Shown here: positions 1 through 9,267 of the stretch, piece after piece
Layout: each line of letters opens with the position of its first letter
Numbering within the stretch: position 1 is the first letter of the stretch
Made by a program: the position numbers and the translations under genes
Assembly (NCBI GenBank): GCA_016719895.1
Contig: JADJYG010000007.1
Coordinates: forward strand, 124,001-188,000
Reading direction: 5' to 3'
From: Saprospirales bacterium
GTDB taxonomy: Bacteria; Bacteroidota; Bacteroidia; Chitinophagales; Saprospiraceae
Length of the DNA: 64,000 bases
The notes under the pieces: model-generated
What the model was told of the DNA's origin: nothing
Seen by the model: only the letters and a program-made list of their open reading frames with translations
Databases searched by the model: none

Positions 1-597
1 AAAAAAATTGTCCTGACCCGACCCGCTGTCGAAGCGGGAGAAAACCTGGGTTTTCTGCCCGGCGACCTGAAGGAGAAAGTTGACCCATACCTGCGCCCCC
101 TGTATGATGCACTCGATGATATGCTGCCGATGGACAAGCTGCAGTTTTTCATGGACAACCGCGTGATCGAAATTGCGCCCCTGGCCTTTATGCGCGGCCG
201 GACGCTCGACAATGCCTATATCATCCTCGATGAAGCGCAAAATGCGACACCCTTGCAACTTAAAATGTTCCTTACCCGCCTGGGGCCCAGCGCCAAGTGC
301 ATTATCACCGGCGATCTCAGCCAGATCGACTTACCGGGCCATCAAAAATCGGGGCTCCGGCAGGCGATGGATATTTTGGACGGTGTGAGCGGCATTTCCG
401 TCATCAGCCTGAACGCAGAGGACGTGGTACGGCACCGGCTGGTAAAAGAAATCATCAAAGCGTACGATAAAATTGAAGCTGAAGAGCGGGCGCGCCGCGA
501 GCGCACACGGGCAAAGAAGGAAGCAGACGAAGCCCTGACCGGCGCCAACCCGAACGATTCAGCGGAACCGTCTCCACCACTTGCGCCGCCGGACTAG
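1..597 (+). CDS. PhoH family P-loop protein, C-terminal part (5' end outside window)
   Basis: The frame is already open at base 1, so the N-terminus with the Walker A loop lies outside the window. The visible 198 codons carry the PhoH signatures: RPAVEAGE and LGFLPGD in the first 22 residues, the Walker B-like AYIILDEAQN around visible residues 72-81, and the sensor-like TGDLSQIDLP around 103-112. PhoH-like proteins are cytoplasmic ATPases linked to RNA metabolism; the substrate here is unknown. The last ~45 residues are a charged, Ala/Pro-rich tail typical of Bacteroidota members. The gene converges on the next one with a 29-base gap. Confidence 0.9.
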   Translation, partial: KKIVLTRPAVEAGENLGFLPGDLKEKVDPYLRPLYDALDDMLPMDKLQFFMDNRVIEIAPLAFMRGRTLDNAYIILDEAQNATPLQLKMFLTRLGPSAKCIITGDLSQIDLPGHQKSGLRQAMDILDGVSGISVISLNAEDVVRHRLVKEIIKAYDKIEAEERARRERTRAKKEADEALTGANPNDSAEPSPPLAPPD

Positions 598-626
598 AAA
601 ACCGGCAGTAAATTCCCAACATACTT

Positions 627-1679
627 TTATTGTTGTTCCGGTGCGACTTCCTGTTCCGGTTTCAGTTCGACGAAATAAATAATCTTCGTGCGCCATTTAC
701 TCGTGTCCGGTTCCTGACCCGGACCAATCACGTACTCCTCAATGACAGGCGGAATACTTTGGAGTCCTTTTTCCGCCATGTAATCGTCCATGGCATAGTG
801 CGCCTCGCCGCTTTTTTCATAGGCGCCCAGGTATTCAATATGGAGGGCCTTACTGCCGCCAACAGGAAATATGCTAAGCCCGCCCTCAAATTTTTGGTTC
901 GCCGCAACCGGGATGGCAGCGGCCATATCCGAAACGCCTTTTTTTTCGTCATAACTCCAGAACAACCCCGATGGAACGCCGGCCACCGTAGCGCCGCTTT
1001 TTTGTACCTGCTCCAGGGTCTTGCCCAAATTGGCGGCAAAAAACGCCGGTATTTCGGGGAAAGCGACCGTTTTGCGGATACCCACATAATATGTAACCGG
1101 CAGGTCCTGCACCGTGACTTCATACCCGCGGTATTTTTTATGGGCGATGGCCTCACATACCTTCTTCAGGTTTTCAAGGCCCTTGGCATAATCCTTTCCG
1201 ACGCTGGCATCCACATCCGTAAACATGGCGAAGCCGTTCCAGGGAAAGGCAATGTGCATATCGAAGCCCCAGGTGACGGTGGTCTTGTTGCCGTTTTCTT
1301 TTAATGTCAGGTAGGAGGGCGAAGTGCTTTCAAAAGGTTCGGTAAATTTCACTTCGATATCCAGGCGATCCGGGTTCAGGGCCAGAAGGGTTTGCTGACC
1401 TTTGCCTACGTCGTCGTTGCCCGACCATTTGTATACGGCGCCGGGTTCTCCATCGGTACCGGTAATACTGGTTTTCATGTCTGGGTCCAGGGCAGCCCAG
1501 GGCGACCAGCGCTCAAAATTTTTAAAATAGCGCAGCTGGTTAAAAACCAGCTCCCGCGGCGCGTCGATTTCGATGTTGCGTTCAATATGGTAATCTTTGG
1601 TAGCAAATAGGCCCAGGACTACCATAAGGGCAACTATTCCGAGTACGGCGTAGAGTAAAATTTTCAAAATTTTCATCAC
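627..1679 (-). CDS. Membrane-anchored SRPBCC domain plus GyrI-like effector-binding domain
   Basis: 350 residues. Residues ~5-27 form one hydrophobic segment (signal anchor). Residues ~30-180 resemble an SRPBCC/polyketide-cyclase fold (IEIDAPRELVFNQLRYFKNFERWSPW). Residues ~185-345 resemble the GyrI/AraC effector-binding fold (EVTVQDLPVTYYVGIRKT). Both folds bind small hydrophobic ligands, and this pairing is common in Bacteroidota, but no reaction is established. It may form a transcript with the biotin carrier gene upstream (1712), with a 32-base gap. Ligand unknown. Confidence 0.75.
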   Translation of the reverse strand: MMKILKILLYAVLGIVALMVVLGLFATKDYHIERNIEIDAPRELVFNQLRYFKNFERWSPWAALDPDMKTSITGTDGEPGAVYKWSGNDDVGKGQQTLLALNPDRLDIEVKFTEPFESTSPSYLTLKENGNKTTVTWGFDMHIAFPWNGFAMFTDVDASVGKDYAKGLENLKKVCEAIAHKKYRGYEVTVQDLPVTYYVGIRKTVAFPEIPAFFAANLGKTLEQVQKSGATVAGVPSGLFWSYDEKKGVSDMAAAIPVAANQKFEGGLSIFPVGGSKALHIEYLGAYEKSGEAHYAMDDYMAEKGLQSIPPVIEEYVIGPGQEPDTSKWRTKIIYFVELKPEQEVAPEQQ

Positions 1680-1711
1680 ATATATGTTTCTTGAACAGCG
1701 GGTCAGAGCGC

Positions 1712-2200
1712 CTACTCGAATTCCACCAGGGTATGGCCTTTTTCCACGGGTTGGCCATTTTGTGTCGTCACCGCTTTCACTATGCCGTCGCCGGCGGCTT
1801 TGATGACGTTTTCCATTTTCATGGCTTCCAGGATGAGCAGCGGATCGCCTTTGGAAACGGTTTGGCCGGGTTCCACCAGCACGCTGATCACCAACCCGGG
1901 CATTGGCGCCTTTACGGTATTGATTTTGTGGCTGCCGCCGGCAGAAAGGCCCAGTTTTTTGACCAGCCTTTCGTAATAATCGGCGATATCCACGGTATAT
2001 TTATTTCCGTTTATCCGAAGCGTATAGCGCCGGTTAGCGTAGTCCGTTTCCAGCAATTCGACCTGAAATGCCTGGCCGTTTTCCAGTGCATGAAAGGAGG
2101 CGTTGTTGGTGGCGATAAAATCGAGGGTTTTGGCTTCGTCCGGGTGCAGATCAAAATGGTATTGGTCGTTGACGGATACCTGAAACGGTTCTTTTTTCAC
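1712..2200 (-). CDS. Biotin carboxyl carrier protein of an acyl-CoA carboxylase (biotinyl-lipoyl domain)
   Basis: 162 residues. The C-terminal biotinyl domain (~95-162) has the canonical EAMKMEN motif at residues 125-131; Lys128 is the predicted biotinylated residue. The preceding PMPGLVISVLVEPGQTVSKGD strand pattern is typical. The N-terminal ~80 residues match the linker region of carrier subunits that work with propionyl/methylcrotonyl-type carboxylases rather than AccB. No carboxylase subunit is adjacent, so the partner must be encoded elsewhere. A short gap separates it from the SpoIIE-type phosphatase upstream (2228). Confidence 0.85.
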   Translation of the reverse strand: MKKEPFQVSVNDQYHFDLHPDEAKTLDFIATNNASFHALENGQAFQVELLETDYANRRYTLRINGNKYTVDIADYYERLVKKLGLSAGGSHKINTVKAPMPGLVISVLVEPGQTVSKGDPLLILEAMKMENVIKAAGDGIVKAVTTQNGQPVEKGHTLVEFE

Positions 2201-2227
2201 GGAGCAAACAGTTTAATAGTGCAATCG

Positions 2228-3472
2228 TTAAAAAACTTTACACGTCAATACGGTAATATCGTCGGGAAACGGTTGTTTTTCCCGGAAAGCTTCCACATAG
2301 CCGAGCAGTTTGGTATTTAAATCCTTGGCACTGAGGCGGTGATTCTCTTGCAAAAAGGCTATCAGATTTTCTTCACCGAATTCTTCGCCGGCATCATTGC
2401 ACACGTCGGTGAGGCCGTCGGTATAGGTAAAAAGCAGGGCTTCGTCGGTCAGGCATACGCCGCCGATTTCGAGAAAGGGCAATTCGGGCATCCAGCCCAA
2501 TACGGTACAGCCGTTTTTAAGGCGGATAATCTCACCTTTGCACAACAAAAGCGGGGGGGTGTGGCCGGCATTGATGTAATGCAGGGTGCGGGTGCGAACG
2601 TCATAGCGGGCCAGAAAAAGGGTGATGAACCGGTCGCCCTGCGTGACCCGGTGTACGGCGGTATTCATTTCCTGCACGATCTCTTCCAGCGTTTGACAGC
2701 GGGTGACCAGGGCCCGCAGGTTTGCCTGAAAATTAGCCATGAGCAGGGCAGCCGCAACGCCTTTGCCGGTAATATCGGCAATGCAAAAGGCGATGGTGCC
2801 GTCGGAAAACTCCACCACGTCGTAGTAGTCGCCCCCAACGGCAAAGTGCGGCTTGTAAATACTGGACAGTTGGTATTTTTCACTCGAGGGCAGGCGGGCA
2901 GGTACCAGGGTACGCTGAATTTCGGCAGCCAGTTCCACTTCGCGGTTGAGTACTTCCTGGCGCAGTTGCGTTTTGAACAAGCGCTTATTTTCGATGGCCA
3001 CGGCGATCACGTTGGTGATGGTGGTCACAAACTGCACCTTGTTATATACGTCGTCTTCATCCAGGAACCCGCCTATAAAAGCATAAGCAATCGGCTCGTC
3101 TTTGTGCATGACGGGAATGACGAGGTCGAATTCGCGGATCAGCGGATGCTCGGAGCTTTCCAGGCCGCGGGTGGAGCGAAAGCGCGGGAGTTCGGCATTG
3201 ATGTCGTGCGCCAGCAATTGTTCCTCCACGCCCAGAGCGGTTTTACATTCCCAATGGCCCGACTCCAAAAAAAACAGCGCCATTTTCCGGATACCGATTT
3301 CCCAGCGGAGGAACGAATTGTACATATTGAACAACCCTTCCGCCGACACGTTTTCGTTGATAGCTTGGGTGATCGCCAGCAGGCTGTTGATCTGCAGCTG
3401 TTTCAGGTTGACTTCCCGTTCCAACTTGTCGATACGGGTCAACGTGCGTTTGATTTCCTGTAATTCCGGCAT
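2228..3472 (-). CDS. GAF-like domain plus PP2C/SpoIIE serine phosphatase (RsbU-like)
   Basis: 414 residues from the ATG at 3472. A longer frame runs upstream to 3583, but the family normally begins at this LQEIKRT... coiled segment, so I chose the shorter start. Residues ~1-45 are a coiled coil, ~45-185 a GAF-like sensor region, and ~205-414 a SpoIIE/PP2C phosphatase with the metal motifs GGDYYD and DITGKGVAAALLMA plus NAGHTPP and YTDGLTD. Such proteins usually dephosphorylate anti-anti-sigma factors in partner-switching circuits; no partner is nearby. It is divergent from frr. Confidence 0.88.
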   Translation of the reverse strand: MPELQEIKRTLTRIDKLEREVNLKQLQINSLLAITQAINENVSAEGLFNMYNSFLRWEIGIRKMALFFLESGHWECKTALGVEEQLLAHDINAELPRFRSTRGLESSEHPLIREFDLVIPVMHKDEPIAYAFIGGFLDEDDVYNKVQFVTTITNVIAVAIENKRLFKTQLRQEVLNREVELAAEIQRTLVPARLPSSEKYQLSSIYKPHFAVGGDYYDVVEFSDGTIAFCIADITGKGVAAALLMANFQANLRALVTRCQTLEEIVQEMNTAVHRVTQGDRFITLFLARYDVRTRTLHYINAGHTPPLLLCKGEIIRLKNGCTVLGWMPELPFLEIGGVCLTDEALLFTYTDGLTDVCNDAGEEFGEENLIAFLQENHRLSAKDLNTKLLGYVEAFREKQPFPDDITVLTCKVF

Positions 3473-3678
3473 GGAAAGGCCTGTGGCAAATGGATTTTTT
3501 ATTTCGTGCGAAAAGGTACACACATTTCGCGAATCCAGGCAACCGGGGCTAAATTCATCTGCCGGTTTGACGGGCTTGCGCACATTTTACGTCCTTCCAT
3601 TCCGATAAACCCGGAAAACTTGTGAAATTTGCGCACCGAAATTACCCTGTACGGGTTTTTATGACTAACCATTATATT

Positions 3679-4239
3679 ATGGAAGACATCAATCAAACAA
3701 TGGCCGAAGCCCGGTCCCAAATGGATAAGGCTTTGGAACACCTCGATCACGAACTGGCAAAACTGCGCACCGGCAAAGCATCGACAGCAATTATCCAGGA
3801 CCTTAACGTGGAATACTACGGCCATCCCACACCGATCGCACAGGTCTCCAATATCCAGGTCTCCGATGCCCGCACGATTGTGATCCAGCCCTGGGAAAAG
3901 AATATGCTGGGGCCCATCGAACGGGTTATAATTAACTCCAATATTGGCATCACACCGGCCAACGACGGCGAAATTATCCGCCTTTCCATACCGCCACTTA
4001 CCGAAGAGCGCCGGAAAGAACTGGTAAAAAAAGCCAAACATGCCGGCGAAGAAAGTAAGGTTGGGGTGCGCAACGCCCGCCACAAGGCGCTCGAGCACGT
4101 CAAAAAAGCGGTAAAAGAGGGGTTTCCCGAAGACATGGGCAAACGTATGGAAACCGATCTCCAGGACCAGGTCAACCGGTATGTCGAACAGGTCGATAAA
4201 GTTGTTGCGGCAAAAGAAAAAGAGATCATGACGGTGTAA
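3679..4239 (+). CDS. frr: Ribosome recycling factor
   Basis: 186 residues from the ATG at 3679, matching the usual ~185 of RRF; the frame also extends upstream to 3622 but that part is not conserved. Family signatures: EYYGHPTPIAQVSNI near residue 32, the PPLTEERRKELVKKAK block near residue 106, and the arginine-rich NARHKALEHVKK. RRF, with EF-G, splits post-termination ribosomes in the cytoplasm. A DUF5606 gene follows 69 bases downstream in the same direction. Confidence 0.97.
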   Translation: MEDINQTMAEARSQMDKALEHLDHELAKLRTGKASTAIIQDLNVEYYGHPTPIAQVSNIQVSDARTIVIQPWEKNMLGPIERVIINSNIGITPANDGEIIRLSIPPLTEERRKELVKKAKHAGEESKVGVRNARHKALEHVKKAVKEGFPEDMGKRMETDLQDQVNRYVEQVDKVVAAKEKEIMTV

Positions 4240-4308
4240 TGCTGCCGCTTGGCGGAAGAGCTTGCCGCCCCGGCGTATCATCCACCCAAAACCTTAAACC
4301 ATGCTAAC

Positions 4309-4773
4309 ATGAATTTAGATAAGTTTCTTGTGATCGCCGGCGTGCCCGGCGTACACAAACTGGTATCCACCCGCAGCAATGGCCTGGTCATTGAAGACCG
4401 CAAGGAAGGCCGCACCCGCTTTGTCCCGGTACGCCAAAACCAGATTACGCCCCTGGGCACGGTGGCCGTATATGTGGAAACCGACGAAGGTACGGTTCCG
4501 CTTACCGATGTTTTTCAGCGCATGCTCGACCAGTTGGATACCCTTCCGCCCGTTTCGGTACAGGCCAACAGCGCGGAACTTCGCCGCTATTTCAGCCAAA
4601 TTTTACCCGAACACGACCACGATCGCGTACACATTAACGACATCAAAAAGTGTATCAAATGGTTTATGTTTATGCAGGAGAACGGCATCTTCGAGGAAGC
4701 CAAACGCGAAGCCGAAACTTCCACCCCCGCCGACCCCCCCGCTGAAAAACCGGAAAATACCGAAACGACCTGA
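4309..4773 (+). CDS. DUF5606 family protein
   Basis: 154 residues from the ATG at 4309. The conserved N-terminus (MNLDKFLVIAGVPGVHKLVS) and the HINDIKKCIKWF segment are typical of the Bacteroidota-restricted DUF5606 family, whose function is unknown. The last ~30 residues are a low-complexity Glu/Pro/Thr tail. It follows frr closely and is probably cotranscribed with it, and it ends just before a hairpin (4792-4811). Confidence 0.8.
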   Translation: MNLDKFLVIAGVPGVHKLVSTRSNGLVIEDRKEGRTRFVPVRQNQITPLGTVAVYVETDEGTVPLTDVFQRMLDQLDTLPPVSVQANSAELRRYFSQILPEHDHDRVHINDIKKCIKWFMFMQENGIFEEAKREAETSTPADPPAEKPENTETT

Positions 4774-4791
4774 TTAATCATTCGAAAAGGC

Positions 4792-4811
4792 CCGTTCCGC
4801 TTGCGGAACGG
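4792..4811 (+). terminator. Perfect 9-bp hairpin after the frr-DUF5606 pair
   Basis: CCGTTCCGC and GCGGAACGG are perfect arms with a two-base TT loop, lying 19 bases after the DUF5606 stop. The following bases (CGGTTTCC) give only a short U tract, so termination is plausible but may be weak. Confidence 0.5.
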
Positions 4812-4826
4812 CGGTTTCCATGCTAT

Positions 4827-5576
4827 ATGTATAAAGGAAAAAAAGTCGTCGTCGTACTACCTGCATATAATGCCGCCAAAACCCTGGAAAAAACATACCG
4901 GGAAATCCCGTTCGATCTGGTAGACGACGTCATTTTGTGCGACGATCATAGCCGGGACAATACCGCTGATCTGGCGCGCCACTTGGGTATCCGCCATGTG
5001 CTGGTGCATGAAAAAAACAAAGGCTATGGGGGCAATCAGAAAACGCTGTACAACAAAGCCCTTGAAATTGGCGGCGACATCGTCATTATGTTGCACCCCG
5101 ACTACCAGTACACCCCGAAACTCATTCCCGCCATGGTAAATATCATCGGCGAGGAGCTCTATCCGGTGGTGCTGGGTTCGCGGATTTTGGGCATGGGCGC
5201 CCGAAAAGGAGGTATGCCAAGGTATAAATACATCGCCAACCGGTTTCTGACCTTCACCCAAAATACCCTGATTCACTACAAATTGTCGGAGTACCATACC
5301 GGTTACCGCGCGTTCAGCCGGACGGTGCTTGAGACCATTAATTTTAATCAAAATTCCGACGATTTTGTCTTCGACAATGAAATGCTCTCTCAAATCGTCT
5401 ATGCCGGCTTTGACATCGGGGAAGTGACCTGCCCCACAAAATATTTCGGGGAAGCGTCCAGTATCAATTTCCGGCGCAGCATGAAATACGGGCTCGGCGT
5501 TTTGCGGGTATCGGCAGGACATTTTTTCCAGCGGCTTGGCATATTGCAGCTGGAAATGTACCGCCGTATTAAGTAG
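4827..5576 (+). CDS. Family 2 glycosyltransferase (GT-A fold)
   Basis: 249 residues. N-terminal VVVLPAYNAAKTLEKTYREIP is the GT2 start; DDVILCDDHSRDNT holds the nucleotide-binding acidic residues and HPDYQY (~residue 90) is the DxD-equivalent. No transmembrane helix is obvious, unlike dolichol-P-mannose synthases with C-terminal helices. The donor is presumably a UDP- or GDP-sugar; the acceptor is unknown. It stands between a hairpin and the NRDE gene. Confidence 0.88.
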   Translation: MYKGKKVVVVLPAYNAAKTLEKTYREIPFDLVDDVILCDDHSRDNTADLARHLGIRHVLVHEKNKGYGGNQKTLYNKALEIGGDIVIMLHPDYQYTPKLIPAMVNIIGEELYPVVLGSRILGMGARKGGMPRYKYIANRFLTFTQNTLIHYKLSEYHTGYRAFSRTVLETINFNQNSDDFVFDNEMLSQIVYAGFDIGEVTCPTKYFGEASSINFRRSMKYGLGVLRVSAGHFFQRLGILQLEMYRRIK

Positions 5577-5596
5577 CATCTGAACCGCTACCGAAC

Positions 5597-6340
5597 ATGT
5601 GTACCGTTACGTATCTCCCCTACCGCCAGGGATTTATCCTGACGCACAACCGCGACGAAGCGCCAACGCGTTCGCCTCAGGTGATTTCGCGCGGACGTTC
5701 CGCCCGCGCAACCACACTTTTGTTCCCAAAAGACACCAAAGCCGGCGGCGCCTGGATCGTCGCAGCCCGCGACGGGCGTGTGGCTTGCCTGCTCAATGGC
5801 GCTTTTGTCAAACACCGGCACCAACCGCCCTATCGCCGCAGCCGCGGGTTGGTATTGCTCGATTTTTTTGACTGGCCCGATGCCGACACTTTTTTTACAC
5901 AATACGACCTGGACCAGATCGAACCGTTTACCTTTCTGTACTTCCACACCGGACGCGTACTGGAGTTCCGTTGGGACGGAAGCCGCCGGCACCTGGCCGA
6001 GCGCCTGCCCCACCAGCCGCATTTTTGGTGTTCGGCGACACTTTATCCGCCGCAGATGCAAGCCGTGCGCGAACAGGTGTTCCGGGATTGGCTGCAAGCC
6101 CGTGCTGACCGCCCAACACCCATACGTCCGGCATCCGTTTTTAATTTGCACCTGACCGGCAGCGTCGGCGACACGGAAAACAATTATGTCATGAACAGGA
6201 GCGGCCGGGTGTGTACGGTGAGTGTCACCCAGGCGGTGCGGAAGGCAGACGGAAGTATCCGGATGCGCTATTCCGATTTGTTGGATGGGCGCCGCCACCG
6301 CCGGCAAATACAGGCCGCCGCCGTGGTACGGACGGATTGA
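5597..6340 (+). CDS. NRDE (TANGO2-like) family protein
   Basis: 247 residues beginning MCTVTYLP, the hallmark start of the family with Cys2 as the likely N-terminal nucleophile after Met removal, followed by THNRDEAPTR (the NRDE motif) around residue 18. The family is related to Ntn-hydrolases; its biochemical role in bacteria is unsettled. It starts 20 bases after the GT2 stop, so it is likely cotranscribed. Confidence 0.85.
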   Translation: MCTVTYLPYRQGFILTHNRDEAPTRSPQVISRGRSARATTLLFPKDTKAGGAWIVAARDGRVACLLNGAFVKHRHQPPYRRSRGLVLLDFFDWPDADTFFTQYDLDQIEPFTFLYFHTGRVLEFRWDGSRRHLAERLPHQPHFWCSATLYPPQMQAVREQVFRDWLQARADRPTPIRPASVFNLHLTGSVGDTENNYVMNRSGRVCTVSVTQAVRKADGSIRMRYSDLLDGRRHRRQIQAAAVVRTD

Positions 6341-6492
6341 GGCTCCGTGGTTTTTTATAGAAATTGGTCCCGGCCGTGCATCCTTTTAGCAATTTATTGT
6401 GTCTGAGTAGTTAATTTTTTCCAAAACCCCCAACTAAGGGTTGGTTGCACGGTTTATAGTTTATACTTTGCATGCTAAATCAGATAATGCCG

Positions 6493-6798
6493 ATGAAACA
6501 TTTCTTACTCCTCTTCTTTTTTCTGCTCTTCGGTGTGGCGGTTCAGGCCCAAAATTCCATCAAAGCGGACCTCTCCATTTACCCCAATCCTACTACAGAA
6601 TATATTTCGGTAAATGACAATGGCGATGCCGTAGGTTTCATCGCCATTTTCAATTTGGTGGGCAAAAAAGTGAAAGAATACGAGTTCGTCAAGGGTGAAT
6701 CGTTGTTTGTGGCAGACCTGGCCAAAGGCATGTACCTGGTACAGATACAGGACCGCAAACGGCAGGTGTTGAAGACGCAAAAAATGGATAAGCGCTAA
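6493..6798 (+). CDS. Small secreted protein with type IX secretion sorting domain
   Basis: 101 residues from the ATG at 6493; in-frame ATGs at 6472 and 6487 are possible. Residues 1-20 (MKHFLLLFFFLLFGVAVQAQ) form a signal peptide. Essentially the whole mature protein is a T9SS type-A C-terminal sorting domain (IYPNPTTEYISV, then ending ...GMYLVQIQDRKRQVLKTQKM). It carries no cargo domain, which is unusual. A strong terminator follows immediately. Confidence 0.78.
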   Translation: MKHFLLLFFFLLFGVAVQAQNSIKADLSIYPNPTTEYISVNDNGDAVGFIAIFNLVGKKVKEYEFVKGESLFVADLAKGMYLVQIQDRKRQVLKTQKMDKR

Positions 6799-6814
6799 GT
6801 TTTTAGCCGATAGC

Positions 6815-6862
6815 AATAAAGACTGCAAACAGGATTTGTTCTGTTTGCAGTCTTTATTTTTG
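6815..6862 (+). terminator. Strong intrinsic terminator
   Basis: The arm at 6815-6832 is perfectly complementary to 6841-6858 (18 bp), with an 8-base loop and a T-rich 3' side. It follows the small sorted protein and probably also serves the convergent gene ending at 6920. Confidence 0.85.
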
Positions 6863-6919
6863 ATCGCCAGTTGTAGAGCACTTCCGTTTTTTAAGTCGGG
6901 CCGCCCCCGCAGACGGTTT

Positions 6920-9019
6920 CTAATACGCACCGAAATACCGCCGCAAAAACCACTCTACCGACAGCATTCCGGCCAACAACAAAAAGAGCCACTTCAAATT
7001 GATCAGGGGATGCGTGTGGGTGCTTTGATAGATGACCGGCTTGATGGCGCCGGCCGTTTTTATTTTATCTGCCAGCCCGGGCAAACCGGCGGCATATACC
7101 GTTTCTCCGCCAAACTGCCGGCTCAACTGGCGAAGCACAGCGTGGTTGGCCGTGGTTTCAAACAATTCCAACTGAACCGGTTGCACACTAAACCGCCCTT
7201 CGTAGGTCAGGGTTTGGCCATTGAAAGACGTCGTCGCCCGGAACGTATAATTCCCGGCGGGTAAAATACCCGCATGGAGCGTATAGGCTTTGCTTAGTTT
7301 ATTGAAGGTGTATAAAAACTCCTTGCCCTGGCTATTGCGCACCGATATCGCCACGTCGGGGTCGTTGGTCAGTTCGTAGCTGTCGTTGTACAACTCTGCG
7401 CCGAATACCACCGGTTCGTTTTCTTTAAATATGTTCTTATCGAGGGTGATGCGGAATTTGCGCTTGTCTTCTTTCAGGCTCAGGTACTGTATGGTTTTCC
7501 CAACGATCTCCTCAAAAATATCGTGGTTGTTGTGTTGCAGGTAATCGAACAGCCGCCATTTCCAGAGTCCCTCTCCAAGAAACAGCCCTGTTTTAATACC
7601 GTTGGTTTCGCCGATTGCCAGCAGCGGCTGGTCAGTGTCTACCTTTCCGATGCGTTTCCAAAGCAGCACCTGTGCCTGCGGCGTGGCGGCAAAATTGCCA
7701 AAAGCGCTGGTCAGGGGGTTGAACCGCGGCAGTTCTTCCGTCATGGTTGGGCTCAGGGTAAACGCCGCGAATGCCGGCGACACCTTTCCCTGCACGTCGT
7801 CGCTTTGCTGGGCATTGCTTTGCACGCTGGCAAGGTTTTGCGCGCGGGCCAGGGCGTTGTAGTTGGTTTGCATACCGGCCACAAACAGGCGTGGTATTCC
7901 CTTGTTGTTCAGGGTATTCAGGATACCGGCTATATCGTTGGCGCCGGAAGGCAGGTTGTGCAGCACCACAAAATCGAATTTGGCGACGTCGATGCCCGGG
8001 TCATTCACAAAAGCTACGGCCACCTGGTAATTTTTATTTCCTTCCAGCGATTGGCGGAGGGCTGCCAGGTCGGGGTGGGGGCTGTTGGCCAGGAGCAATA
8101 TTTTCTGGCGGGCATCCAACACATCGATAAAGATATCGCGGGTGTTGTTGGCTGCCGAACGTTCGCCGGGTACTTTGGCCACACTGACCCGGTACTGTGC
8201 CACGCCGGGCTGGTCGGCTTCCAACAGCACTTCCCTGGTGCTGAAAAAGTCGCTGCCGGTCACACTGACCGGAAAGTTTTGCAGATTCCGGGTTTGCTCG
8301 CCCTCTACCTTGCTGATGGCCAGCACACTTTGAGTGCCGGCGCAATTGAGCGCGGCCAAATCAATCTGCACCGAAAACCGGTCGCCCAGGTAGGCGATTT
8401 TGTTGTGGAATACGCGCTTGACCAGTAAATCTTTTTTCGGCGTGGTATCGCCCAACGCTACCGTGAATACCGGCGCGGCAATTTGGGCGCCGGAGTAGGC
8501 GGGGTTGCTGCCTTCATTGTATATCCCGTCGGAGGCCAGGATCACGGCGCCGAGGTTTTGCGCGCCATACCGGTCGTATACATCCTGAAGCGCTTGCGAC
8601 AGGTTGGTGACTTTATCTGTAAACCGGAAGTCGATGCCTTCGCGTACCGCATCTCCAAATGCCAGCTCGTGCACGTCATAGCCTTCGGCCAACGCATCGC
8701 GCAAACCCGCCCAGTTTTGTTTGTATTGGTCCAGTGCCGGCCCCTGGAGTTCGGCCCCGACGCTTTCGGAAACATCCTGCGCCAGCACTACGACCGGTTT
8801 TTTGGTTTCTGTCTGTATCCTTTTCAGGAGCGGCGACAATAATAAGGCGCTAAGGATGGTGATCGTCAGCCAACGCAATACAGCCAGCCAACGGTTGAGC
8901 GAAGGGGCCTGTTCGCGAAAAGTAGTGTCGCGGTAATAGAGCAGCATCGCGTATCCGAGCCCGAGCAGGGCGCAAAGGATCAGAAACCAGGCCGGATATT
9001 GAAATGAAAGATTGGGCAT
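6920..9019 (-). CDS. Large vWA-domain inner-membrane protein
   Basis: 699 residues from the ATG at 9019 (MPNLSFQYPAWFLILC); the open frame continues upstream to 9178 without conservation. Two N-terminal membrane helices (~10-28, ~42-62) precede a vWA-like domain with an intact MIDAS start, DVSESVG, near residue 83. The long periplasmic remainder has Ig-like segments, and a last helix lies near 675-693 (KWLFLLLAGMLSVEWFL). This layout matches the BatA/'VWA domain-containing membrane protein' type of Bacteroidota; partner and ligand are unknown. Confidence 0.8.
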   Translation of the reverse strand: MPNLSFQYPAWFLILCALLGLGYAMLLYYRDTTFREQAPSLNRWLAVLRWLTITILSALLLSPLLKRIQTETKKPVVVLAQDVSESVGAELQGPALDQYKQNWAGLRDALAEGYDVHELAFGDAVREGIDFRFTDKVTNLSQALQDVYDRYGAQNLGAVILASDGIYNEGSNPAYSGAQIAAPVFTVALGDTTPKKDLLVKRVFHNKIAYLGDRFSVQIDLAALNCAGTQSVLAISKVEGEQTRNLQNFPVSVTGSDFFSTREVLLEADQPGVAQYRVSVAKVPGERSAANNTRDIFIDVLDARQKILLLANSPHPDLAALRQSLEGNKNYQVAVAFVNDPGIDVAKFDFVVLHNLPSGANDIAGILNTLNNKGIPRLFVAGMQTNYNALARAQNLASVQSNAQQSDDVQGKVSPAFAAFTLSPTMTEELPRFNPLTSAFGNFAATPQAQVLLWKRIGKVDTDQPLLAIGETNGIKTGLFLGEGLWKWRLFDYLQHNNHDIFEEIVGKTIQYLSLKEDKRKFRITLDKNIFKENEPVVFGAELYNDSYELTNDPDVAISVRNSQGKEFLYTFNKLSKAYTLHAGILPAGNYTFRATTSFNGQTLTYEGRFSVQPVQLELFETTANHAVLRQLSRQFGGETVYAAGLPGLADKIKTAGAIKPVIYQSTHTHPLINLKWLFLLLAGMLSVEWFLRRYFGAY

Positions 9020-9194
9020 TGAACCTATTTTTTCAGCGCCGCAAGGCCAATTGACTCCTGCGGAGCAGACTGCGGGGCTCGGAATAAGGACGCAAAGTTG
9101 TGGAAATTGTTGCGAACAGACGAAGAATACGAAAAGTTGCCGGCCACAGAAAAGCTGCGGTTCGTCCAAAAAGGGCAAGGCGGCAGAAAAAGCA

Positions 9195-9202
9195 TACTTT
9201 TG
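9195..9202 (+). promoter_or_regulatory. Bacteroidota -7 promoter element (TACTTTTG)
   Basis: TACTTTTG fits the TAnnTTTG consensus and lies 65 bases before the OmpA-family start at 9268. No clear -33 TTTG is seen, so this is a moderate call. Confidence 0.4.
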
Positions 9203-9267
9203 CAGCCTGATTCTGCCTTTTTCTCCGGCAGATTTTCTGCATATTTTTTTGCGTTTTAGATAATGTT

